DNA from: Bacteroidales bacterium
GTDB taxonomy: Bacteria; Bacteroidota; Bacteroidia; Bacteroidales; BM520
Assembly: GCA_031276035.1 (NCBI GenBank)
Contig: JAISNV010000034.1
Coordinates: 124,001 to 188,000 of the forward strand
DNA length: 64,000 bases
Direction: 5' to 3'
The position numbers and the translations under genes are program-made. Below the pieces are notes generated by a model. The model made no database searches and was not told the DNA's origin. It was given only the letters and a program-made list of their open reading frames with translations. Positions 8,503-17,600 of the stretch are shown here, piece by piece. Position 1 is the first letter of the stretch. Each line of letters opens with the position of its first letter.

Positions 8503-9900
8503 ATGGTAGATTATAAAATTAAAGATATAAATCTTGCGGATAGCGGCAGAAAAGCAATTGAAATGGCTGAAAAAGAAATGCCTGGATTGATGGCATTGAG
8601 AAAAGAATATTCAACTTCAAAACCATTGCGCGGCGCAAGAATAATGGGCTCGCTACACATGACAATTGAAACTGCAGTCTTAATTGAAACACTTAAAGAA
8701 CTCGGAGCCGATTTAAGATGGGCGAGTTGTAATATTTTTTCGACGCAAGATCATGCTGCTGCAGCAATTGCAAAAGCCGGCATCCCTGTATTTGCTTGGA
8801 AAGGTGAAACTTTGGAAGAATATTGGAAATGTACATTAGAAGCATTATCTTTTCCTGATGGTAAAGGTCCGAACATTATCGTTGATGATGGCGGTGATGC
8901 TACACTATTAATACATTGGGGATATAAACTCGAAGAAGATAAAGGTAAGTTTGCAGAAAATAATCTTAATAAAGAAGAAAAAATTATTGTTTCTCTATTA
9001 AAAGAAACATATAAAAACAATCCGACGAAATGGCATGATTTAGTGAAAGAAATGAAGGGTGTTTCCGAAGAAACAACTACCGGCGTTCATAGATTATATA
9101 AAATGTTTGAAGAAAAAACCTTGCTTTTCCCGGCTATTAATGTTAATGATTCCGTTACAAAATCAAAGTTCGATAATTTGTATGGCTGCCGCGAATCCCT
9201 TGCGGATGGTATTAAAAGAGCTACGGATGTTATGATTGCGGGAAAAGTTGTAGTTGTTCTTGGCTATGGCGATGTAGGTAAAGGTTGCGCAAAATCTATG
9301 AGATCTTACGGTGCAAGAGTAATTATTACGGAAATAGATCCTATTTGTGCTTTACAAGCATCGATGGAAGGCTTTGAAGTTACTACTGTTGAAGAAGCGG
9401 TTAAAGAAGGAAATATATTTGTAACTGCTACGGGAAACAAAGATGTTATCACTTTCGAAACAATGTCTAAAATGAAAGATCAGGCTATTGTTTGTAATAT
9501 TGGTCATTTTGACAACGAAATACAAGTTGACGCGTTGGAAAATGCTTCTGATGTTAAAAGAATCAATATTAAACCTCAAGTTGATAAATATACTTTTGCA
9601 GACGGACATTCAATATATTTGCTGGCTGAAGGCAGATTGGTAAATTTAGGTTGCGCTACCGGACATCCCTCTTTCGTTATGAGCAATTCATTTACAAATC
9701 AAACTTTGGCACAAATAGAATTATGGACGAAGCCTCATGAACTTGGTGTTTATCGTTTACCCAAAATTCTTGATGAAGAAGTTGCAAGATTACACATAGG
9801 GCAGCTTGGCGTTAAACTTACAAAACTAACCAAGGAGCAAGCAGATTATATTGGCGTTCCTGTTAACGGTCCATATAAACCTGAACATTATAAATATTAA
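8503..9900 (+). CDS. ahcY: adenosylhomocysteinase (S-adenosylhomocysteine hydrolase)
   Basis: AhcY hydrolyses S-adenosylhomocysteine to adenosine and homocysteine, using bound NAD. The 465-residue product is full length. It shows [20 protein letters not shown] in the substrate domain, [19 protein letters not shown] with the catalytic lysine region, the NAD-binding [10 protein letters not shown] with the following DP-containing strand, and the canonical C-terminus PYKPEHYKY, whose lysine and tyrosine close the neighbouring subunit's NAD site. It lies 32 bases after queA, which also consumes S-adenosylmethionine, and 3 bases before the next small gene. Confidence 0.97.
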   Translation: MVDYKIKDINLADSGRKAIEMAEKEMPGLMALRKEYSTSKPLRGARIMGSLHMTIETAVLIETLKELGADLRWASCNIFSTQDHAAAAIAKAGIPVFAWKGETLEEYWKCTLEALSFPDGKGPNIIVDDGGDATLLIHWGYKLEEDKGKFAENNLNKEEKIIVSLLKETYKNNPTKWHDLVKEMKGVSEETTTGVHRLYKMFEEKTLLFPAINVNDSVTKSKFDNLYGCRESLADGIKRATDVMIAGKVVVVLGYGDVGKGCAKSMRSYGARVIITEIDPICALQASMEGFEVTTVEEAVKEGNIFVTATGNKDVITFETMSKMKDQAIVCNIGHFDNEIQVDALENASDVKRINIKPQVDKYTFADGHSIYLLAEGRLVNLGCATGHPSFVMSNSFTNQTLAQIELWTKPHELGVYRLPKILDEEVARLHIGQLGVKLTKLTKEQADYIGVPVNGPYKPEHYKY

Positions 9901-9903
9901 AAC

Positions 9904-10380
9904 ATGCAGTCGAACATGCAGTCGAAATTAAAAATAGTTGCAATAATTTGTTTTTTGATATTTTCATTTAGTAAATGTATTACTTATAATGTAAATTTTC
10001 CCTTTGTTTCCTTTGAAAGAACATATGATTTGTATTTGTCTTCAAATGCAGATCTATATTCGATGAGCGGTTCAATTATTGATACAACTGTTGGAGCGGG
10101 ATATAAGGGAATCATAGTATTTCGTAGAGCCTCTGATGGTTATCCCGATGATTTTATTTGTTTTGATAGAGCCTGTACTAGTGATGGATGCAACTATTAT
10201 AATAAAATTGAATTAGGCCGTTTTGATATTTTTGCAAAATGCCCTGTTTGTGGTACTCAATATGATTTATTAAGTTACGGATGGCCAACAACCTCTAATG
10301 CAGAGGGAAATAAAAGCAATCCGTTACAACAATATAGTACATATTTTAGTGGAAGACATGTAGTAGTTGAAAATAAATAA
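9904..10380 (+). CDS. exported Rieske-like protein with an all-cysteine metal motif
   Basis: This 158-residue protein starts with a hydrophobic export signal (about residues 9-24) followed by a cysteine at 25. The -1 residue is lysine, so lipidation is uncertain. The mature part resembles the Rieske fold family of small Bacteroidota proteins: YKGIIVFRRASDG, then C91-x4-C96, a 16-residue gap, and CPVCG at C113-x2-C116, followed by QYDLLSYG. Classical Rieske proteins use C-x-H and C-x2-H, whereas here cysteines replace the histidines, so a structural zinc or other site is more likely than a 2Fe-2S Rieske cluster. This is inference. The first 24 bases are a near-perfect duplication of a 12-base unit containing the ATG, so translation could begin at residue 1 or 5. 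It is 3 bases after ahcY. Confidence 0.65.
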   Translation: MQSNMQSKLKIVAIICFLIFSFSKCITYNVNFPFVSFERTYDLYLSSNADLYSMSGSIIDTTVGAGYKGIIVFRRASDGYPDDFICFDRACTSDGCNYYNKIELGRFDIFAKCPVCGTQYDLLSYGWPTTSNAEGNKSNPLQQYSTYFSGRHVVVENK

Positions 10381-10383
10381 GTT

Positions 10384-10809
10384 ATGGAAGAATGGATTTA
10401 TTTGGCTTTAGGCTTTGCTTGGATAGTTTTATCGGCAGTATTAAGTAATAAAAAGAAGAATTCGGATAAAGCTTCTACAACAAATAATAAAGAAATAACA
10501 AAATCTTTTAAAGAAGAAATAAAAAGTGTTTTTAGTGATTCGGAAGATATTTTTTATAAACCGGAATTTTTAGAAGAAAAAAACATCAATAAAACTACCC
10601 CCTCAAGGACAAAAATTGCACCTCAAACAGAGAAATTATCCTCTCCAAATGTTAAAATTTTGCCTTCGGAAAAAATTTTAACAAAAAAAATACAAAATGA
10701 AATTTCTCAAAATTCATTTGATAATCAAAATGTTGAAGAAGATAATCATTTTAATTTGAGGCAAGCAATAATTTTTTCCGAAATTTTACGCACTCCATAT
10801 ATAGATTAA
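10384..10809 (+). CDS. small single-span membrane protein, function unknown
   Basis: The 141-residue product begins with one membrane span (about residues 5-20), followed by a lysine-rich stretch and a long polar, low-complexity region. It ends with a conserved-looking helix FNLRQAIIFSEILRTPYID. That C-terminal pattern recurs, to my recollection, in short Bacteroidota membrane proteins of unknown role. It starts 3 bases after the Rieske-like gene and probably belongs to the same transcript as queA and ahcY. I cannot assign a function. Confidence 0.6.
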   Translation: MEEWIYLALGFAWIVLSAVLSNKKKNSDKASTTNNKEITKSFKEEIKSVFSDSEDIFYKPEFLEEKNINKTTPSRTKIAPQTEKLSSPNVKILPSEKILTKKIQNEISQNSFDNQNVEEDNHFNLRQAIIFSEILRTPYID

Positions 10810-10823
10810 TTTTAAAAATTAGT

Positions 10824-10831
10824 TAAATTTG
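10824..10831 (+). promoter_or_regulatory. -7 box upstream of the TonB receptor operon
   Basis: TAAATTTG followed by CAGG matches TAnnTTTG exactly, in the 101-base gap before the TonB-dependent receptor. A -33 TTG is not visible at normal spacing. The leader after it would be about 73 bases. Confidence 0.45.
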
Positions 10832-10910
10832 CAGGCAATAGTGTTTTCGATAAAACACTCGTGTGAATTATGTAATTTTTGAAAAATAAATAATAATAAA
10901 ACTATATGGT

Positions 10911-13900
10911 ATGTTAAAAAGATTACTTTTTTCAGTAGGATTTTCACTTGCTTTTAGTATCGGGCTATTTGCTCAATTTGGTACTTTGCAAGGTGTTATC
11001 AAAGACAAAACAACAAACGAACCAATACCTTTAGCTAATGTTGTAGCCCAAGTTAGTGGTCTTCAAAAAGGCGGTGCTGCTACCGATTTTGACGGGTTAT
11101 TTTCCATTAAACCTCTCGAAGCCGGTACTTATGATGTTGTTGTTTCTGCAATTGGCTATCATAAATTTACTATGACGAATGTTCGGGTTATTGCGGACAG
11201 AATTGAAATTCTTCGCGATATTCAACTTACACCGGAAACAGTAGATATCGGTGTCTTTGAAGTTGTTGAATATGAAGTTCCTCTTATCCAAAAGGATAAA
11301 ACTACAGTGGGAGGAACAATGACTTCTGAGGAAATCGATAAAATGCCCGAAAAATCAATTGCTGCTGTTGCAACAACAGTTGGAGGGGTATTCTCTCGTG
11401 ACGGTGAAGTTGGTAGTATTCGTGGTCAACGTTCGGAAGGTACGGTTTATTACATTGACGGTATTAGGGTTACAGGCTCTACTTCATTACCTCAATCTGC
11501 CTATGACCAAATTTCCGTTATTCTCGGTGGTGTTCCTGCACAGTATGGTGACGTAACTGGTGGTGTTGTTTCTATTACAACAAAAGGCCCAAGTCGTGAC
11601 TTTAGTATGGGTGTTGAATATCAAACTTCGGGTTTTGGAGAAAAGAAAGGTTTGGATGCTTATGGATACAATAGAGTTGGGATCAACTTAACAGGTCCGC
11701 TAATCAAAAGTAAAAACCCAAATGATCCTTCCTCAATTTTAGGTTATTTTTTATCTGCTGAAGCAACATATCAGTTTGACGGTGCACGTAAAATGAATGG
11801 TATTTGGACTGCAACTGATGAATATCTTGATTATTTGTTGACTAACCCGTTAAGGGTTAATGATGCAGGTACAGGAACTTGGACTAATGCAAGTTTTGTT
11901 ACCGAAGATGATCTTTATTTTAGAAAATCTACTGTAAATACACCTGCAATAAATGTTGCTGCTTCCGGAAAAATAGATATTAAAACAACTCAGAATATGA
12001 ACTTATCTATCGGGGGTAATTATAGTTATTATAACTATAGAGGTTATAATTATGCTTCAAGTATGTTTAACCATTTTAATAACTCTCAAAATATAGGCCA
12101 AACCTGGCGTGTGTACGGTCGTTTATATCATAAATTTAATACGGGAGAAGATGCAGTTCTTCAAAACGTATTCTATACTTTACAATTCGATTATACACGA
12201 GTTACAGCTGTTTCTCAGGATGCAACACATAAAGACAATTTGTTTGATTACGGTTATATAGGCCAATACCAAAGAAGTAGATACAAACAATATGCTGAAA
12301 ATTCAACTATAACAGTTAATGTTGATGGAGAAGACAAAACTTTATCAGGAGTAAGAGTTTTTACTGGTTATGTTGACTCTTTAGTTACATTTAATAGAGG
12401 TGAGGCAAATCCGTATTTAGCTAATTATATGGATCAATATTACAGTTTATTTACAAATTCTACAGGACATTATTCAAATATTGATGAAATTATATCTGGC
12501 GGAGGCTTCCTTAACGGAACAGGTCCATCATCTATTTACTCTTTATTTACTGCACCAGGTACACTTCAAAGCAATTATTCCGAAACATTTAATCAACAAT
12601 ATGGGATTTCTTTCAGATTAAATGCAGACATCAAAAAGCATGCTTTGCAATTAGGAGTTCAATATGAACAAAGAATAAACTCATCTTATGGTGTTAATGC
12701 TCAGAATTTATGGCAATATATGCGCCAGTATGCAAACACTCATATTTCAGAGTTAGACCTTGAAAATCCTATTTTATTATATGACGGTGACGTGTTTTTG
12801 GGACAAGTAGATTATAATTATATTTATAATGCAAATGCACAATATAAAATAGATAAAAGCTTAAGGAGTTTATTAGGTCTAAGTGTTGATGGTACTGAAT
12901 GGATAGATACAGATTCTTATGACCCTATTAATAATACTATTAATTATTACGATAATAGCGGTAATTATATTACAGGAAACTTGAATGGTGATTTAAGCAT
13001 TGATATGTTTTCTGCCGATGAACTTTTAGATAATGGACTGGTTACTTATCGCGGCTATGATGCATATGGCAATAGAATAAAAGGAACTCATTCTGTAGAT
13101 GATTTTTTAACAAAAAAAGATGACTCTGAAGAATACTATACCAGACCGATTGGAGCTTCAAGACCTAATTACCTGGCATTTTATCTTCAAGATGTATTCT
13201 CTTTCAGAGACCTTATATTTAATATTGGTGTTCGTGTAGACAGATATGACGCTAACCAATCAGTATTAAAAGATCCGTATCTCCTTTTTGATGCATATAC
13301 TGTAGCAGATTTAAAAGCAAATAATACTCAATTCGGAATTCCTGATAATATGGGAGATGATTATGTTGTATATGTTGATAACATGAATGATGTAAACGAA
13401 ATAATGGGTTATCGTTACGGAAATACTTGGTATGATGCCAATGGTATTTATATTACCGACCCGGAAACGGTATTAAATGCGGGTAATGGTATTTCACCGT
13501 ATTTAAAAGATCCGTCTAATACATCAACTATTGAAGGAAAAATGTTTACAGACTATAAACCACAATGGAATGTAATGCCTAGAATATCTTTCTCCTTCCC
13601 AATATCTGATGAGGCTCTTTTCTTTGCTCACTACGACATTCTAACACAAAGACCGACATCTTATGCAACTTTAGATATTTCTGACTATTATTATATGCCT
13701 AGTAAAGGTTCGGGTACTACACCAATTAATAACCCTAACTTAAAACCTGAAACTACAATAGAATATGAAATAGGTTTCCAACAAAGATTAACTCAATCTT
13801 CTGCTTTAATTATTTCGGCTTTCTATCGTGAATTGCGTGATCAAATACAAATATACCGTTATACGGGTGCTTATCCAAGAACATATTATTCTTTCGAAAA

Positions 13901-14648
13901 TCTTGATTTTGGTACTATTAAAGGGTTAACGGTTTCTTATGACCTTAGAAGAACAAAAAATATCAGAATTAAAGCTTCTTATACCTTACAATTTGCTAAT
14001 GGTACCGGTTCTGATCCAACAGCAACCCAATCTATTGTAACATCAGGTCAACCTAATTTACGTACTTTAACCCCAACTAACGATGACCAAAGACATAGAA
14101 TTACATTAAATGTTGATTATCGTTTTGGCGAAGGAAAAAGATACAATGGTCCTAAAACGGTTAGAACTAATAAAAAAGGAGAAGAAAAAACTATTAATTG
14201 GTTACAAAATACAGGTGTGAATATCGTTTTCCAAGGTGGAACAGGTACTCCTTTTACAAAAGCTAAATATTCTTACTCTTTGGTTGACGGTAGCAGAATT
14301 ATTGACGGTTCAATTAACGGTTCTCGTATGCCTGCTTTCTTTAGATGTGATTTGCGCCTCGATAGAGACTTTAACATCACTTCTAAAAAAGATGCTAAAA
14401 CACAACATTATTTGAATGTTTATTTACAAGTATTAAATGTGTTTAATTCAGCTAATGTTCTCAGCGTATATTCATATACAGGTAATGCAGACAGTGATGG
14501 ATATTTGAGTGATCCTCAATTCCAATCTCTTATACAACAACAATTAAACGAAGCATCTTATAGATTACTTTACTCAATTAGGGCTAATGATCCAAGTAAC
14601 TATTCTGGTCCAAGAGTTATCAGATTAGGTGTAAGCTATAATTTTTAA
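10911..14648 (+). CDS. TonB-dependent outer-membrane receptor with carboxypeptidase-regulatory-like domain
   Basis: The 1245-residue protein has a signal peptide ending near residue 21 (SIGLFAQ). A CarboxypepD-regulatory-like domain follows (GTLQGVIKDKTTNEPIPLAN to about residue 105), then a plug with the TonB-receptor phrase SIRGQRSEGTVYYIDGIRV near 165-185. The rest is a very long beta-barrel ending in the outer-membrane signature RLGVSYNF with terminal phenylalanine. Such receptors import large substrates or act as secretion-linked platforms. No SusD partner follows. Instead the next genes are a giant T9SS-like cargo and a PorV/PorQ-like barrel, so a SusCD glycan uptake role is unlikely. 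The substrate is unknown. The start is the ATG after the promoter, and the preceding TATGGT holds no in-frame alternative of interest. Confidence 0.88.
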   Translation: MLKRLLFSVGFSLAFSIGLFAQFGTLQGVIKDKTTNEPIPLANVVAQVSGLQKGGAATDFDGLFSIKPLEAGTYDVVVSAIGYHKFTMTNVRVIADRIEILRDIQLTPETVDIGVFEVVEYEVPLIQKDKTTVGGTMTSEEIDKMPEKSIAAVATTVGGVFSRDGEVGSIRGQRSEGTVYYIDGIRVTGSTSLPQSAYDQISVILGGVPAQYGDVTGGVVSITTKGPSRDFSMGVEYQTSGFGEKKGLDAYGYNRVGINLTGPLIKSKNPNDPSSILGYFLSAEATYQFDGARKMNGIWTATDEYLDYLLTNPLRVNDAGTGTWTNASFVTEDDLYFRKSTVNTPAINVAASGKIDIKTTQNMNLSIGGNYSYYNYRGYNYASSMFNHFNNSQNIGQTWRVYGRLYHKFNTGEDAVLQNVFYTLQFDYTRVTAVSQDATHKDNLFDYGYIGQYQRSRYKQYAENSTITVNVDGEDKTLSGVRVFTGYVDSLVTFNRGEANPYLANYMDQYYSLFTNSTGHYSNIDEIISGGGFLNGTGPSSIYSLFTAPGTLQSNYSETFNQQYGISFRLNADIKKHALQLGVQYEQRINSSYGVNAQNLWQYMRQYANTHISELDLENPILLYDGDVFLGQVDYNYIYNANAQYKIDKSLRSLLGLSVDGTEWIDTDSYDPINNTINYYDNSGNYITGNLNGDLSIDMFSADELLDNGLVTYRGYDAYGNRIKGTHSVDDFLTKKDDSEEYYTRPIGASRPNYLAFYLQDVFSFRDLIFNIGVRVDRYDANQSVLKDPYLLFDAYTVADLKANNTQFGIPDNMGDDYVVYVDNMNDVNEIMGYRYGNTWYDANGIYITDPETVLNAGNGISPYLKDPSNTSTIEGKMFTDYKPQWNVMPRISFSFPISDEALFFAHYDILTQRPTSYATLDISDYYYMPSKGSGTTPINNPNLKPETTIEYEIGFQQRLTQSSALIISAFYRELRDQIQIYRYTGAYPRTYYSFENLDFGTIKGLTVSYDLRRTKNIRIKASYTLQFANGTGSDPTATQSIVTSGQPNLRTLTPTNDDQRHRITLNVDYRFGEGKRYNGPKTVRTNKKGEEKTINWLQNTGVNIVFQGGTGTPFTKAKYSYSLVDGSRIIDGSINGSRMPAFFRCDLRLDRDFNITSKKDAKTQHYLNVYLQVLNVFNSANVLSVYSYTGNADSDGYLSDPQFQSLIQQQLNEASYRLLYSIRANDPSNYSGPRVIRLGVSYNF

Positions 14649-14666
14649 CGATTAATTATTCTTGAA

Positions 14667-17600
14667 ATGAAAAATTATATAACTATGAAAAATATATTAA
14701 GTTTATTATTATCAATTGTTTTGTGCTTTTGCCTGACTTTTGAGGCTTTTGCTGAGAAAGAGAGAGGATCCGGCGCAAAATCATCTGCTCAAATTAAATC
14801 TAATTCGGCGGGTTGTGCTCCTGGTGCCGGCTATAAAATGTTACAAGTTAATAATGTAAGTTGTCGTATAAATACAGGTGGTGATATGTGGTGGAATTTT
14901 GAAACTGCTATGTATGAAATCCCAAAAGGTTCTAATAAAACCAGTATGTTTGCTGCCGGGTTATGGATTGGTGGTGTTGATGACAATGAGCAATTAAAAC
15001 TTGCTGCAATCCGATTCAGACAAGGACCGAGATCTCTTAGATTCCCTGGTGGTAATGACTATTGGCCGGGTCCGTTATCAACCGATAATAAAGCCGATAT
15101 TAGTGCAAGTATGTGTTTGGAATATGATAAGTTATTCTCTATGTCACGTGACATGGTTAATGAATTTCTTTCTAACTGTGATCCCGAAACAGGAATTTAT
15201 GATCCTTCTATTGATCCTGAATATTCTATTCCTGCCGATATTACAAATTGGCCGGCTCATGGAGATGTTACAGAACCAAATTTCCACAGTTTTTATTTGG
15301 CTCCATTTTTTGATAATGATGGAGATGGTGTTTATAATCCACTTATGGGAGATTATCCATATTACGATTTAAATAATGATTTATGTCCTACAAATTATGC
15401 AGGAGATCCGAATTATAAACCTGAAGTAACTATGGAAGAAAGATTAGGTCATGGAGGACTTTCTAATACTAATCAAATATTTAATAGTGTTCTTGTCGAT
15501 CAAGTTATTAAAGGTGATGAAACTCTTTGGTGGGTGTTTAATGATAAGGGTAATATTCATAGCGAAACTTTCGGTCAACCTATCGGTTTCGAAATTAGAG
15601 CTCAAGCCTTTGGCTTTTCTTCTAATGACGAAATTAATAATATGACCTTCTATAGCTATGAGATTATTAACCGCTCAACTTATACATTAAATGAAACTTA
15701 TTTCAGTCAATGGGTTGATACGGACTTAGGATATGCAAAAGATGACTATGTAGGTTGTGACGTACTAAGAGGTCTTGGTTATGCTTATAACGGAAAAGAT
15801 GTTGATGGTTCCGGACAATATAATGCATACGGAAGTCAACCTCCCGCAATTGGTGTCGATTTTTTCCAAGGTCCTTATTTAGATCCCGATGGTTATGATA
15901 ATCCGGGATTTTATGGAGACAGACTTTTAGGTCCTTCATATAATCTTACTAATACTGCAAACGCAAATTTAAATTGTAATATAGTTTCACAAGACGGTTT
16001 TCTTATAGATTTTACTTACGGAGAATCTTCCGAACATAGTGGTAGATTCTTGGTAAATTCTGCAGCTATTAATGGTATCAATTTCGGTAATGGTATCGTT
16101 GATGATGAACGTTATGGTATGCGCAGATTTGTTTACCATAATAATGCTGATGGTTATATGGGAGATCCGGATATGGCTATTGACTATTATAACTTCTTAA
16201 GAGGTATCTGGAAAGATAATACCAAAATGAAATATGGGGGTAATGCTCACTCTAGCTCTGGTGCAGAAGATATTGAAACAGATTTTATGTTTCCGGGAGA
16301 CTCCGATCCTTGTTTATGGGGAACAAAAGGTATTCCTCCTGCTAATGTTTATTGGACAGAACAAACCGCTGGTAACCAACCTGAAGATAGAAGGTTTATG
16401 CAATCTGCAGGTCCTTTTACACTTAAACCGGGTCAGGTTAACTATATTACTGTCGGTATTCCTTGGGCAAGGGCTACATCGGGCGGTCCATGGGCTTCTG
16501 TTGAGTTGTTAAGAAAAGTTGATGATAAATGTCAAGCTTTATTTGATAATTGCTTCGCTGTTACTAATGGTCCTAATGCTCCTGATTTAACTATTCGCGA
16601 ACTTGAAAACTCTCTTGTGTTCTATTTAACTAATAGGAGAACCAATGACTCAGGTAATAACTTTGGTGAAAGTTATATTGAAGTTGACCCGTATCTTGCT
16701 ACACTTCCTCCTTATGAAGAATATGATTCGACAGGTAATGTTATTTCAACAATATATATGGATTCGGCTTATAGATTTGAAGGATATATAGTTTATCAAC
16801 TAATAGATGCCGAAGCTTCTATTGCTGATATTGGAGATCAATCTAAAATTAGAGAAGTGTTCCAATGCGATATTAAGAATAGTGTAACTAAGCTTGTTAA
16901 TTATGATTATGATTCTTACTTAGACGCTAATGTTCCTACGGCGAAAGTTAATGGTTCTAACGAAGGTATTACCCATTCTTTTGTTCTTACAAAAGATGCT
17001 TTTACTGAAGGTACATTAGTTAATCATAAAAGTTATTATTTTACTGTTGTTGCTTACGGTTACAATGAATATATGAAATATTCAGATCAAGCTGATCAAT
17101 GGATAAGTGGAGTATGTGGTATAGACGGACAAAAGACTCCGTTCCTTTCGGGAAGAAAGAATATTAAAACTTATGAAGCCATACCTCATATACCTATTGG
17201 CGGTGTTAGAGCAAATTCAACCTATGGAGAACAACCGGCTATTACCCGTGTTCAAGGCCGTGGTAATGGAGGTTTTGTTCTTATGATTGAAGATAGCTCA
17301 ATAGATGAAATTTTATCTAAAGATCCAATCAAGTATGAATTAGATGAAAATAATCAGCTATCTGTTTCTACATTATTTTTCCCGCCAAGTGATTACATTG
17401 ATAGAATTTCTCATCTAACAAACTTAGGTGATGAAGATTATCCTATTGCTTATGACTTAAACTATAAGAAAAATTATGCTCCTCTCGCTATTAAAGTAAT
17501 TGATCCGTTAAATGTTATTCCTGGAGAATTCGAATTAAGATTTGAAGAGATGGAATATGTTGTATTAAATAATGTTAGTGGAGACACAAGAGGCGCGGAT

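Noticed and set aside
10911-14648. SusC-type glycan importer
   Set aside because: No SusD gene follows. The next genes are a T9SS-like cargo and a PorV/PorQ-like barrel.
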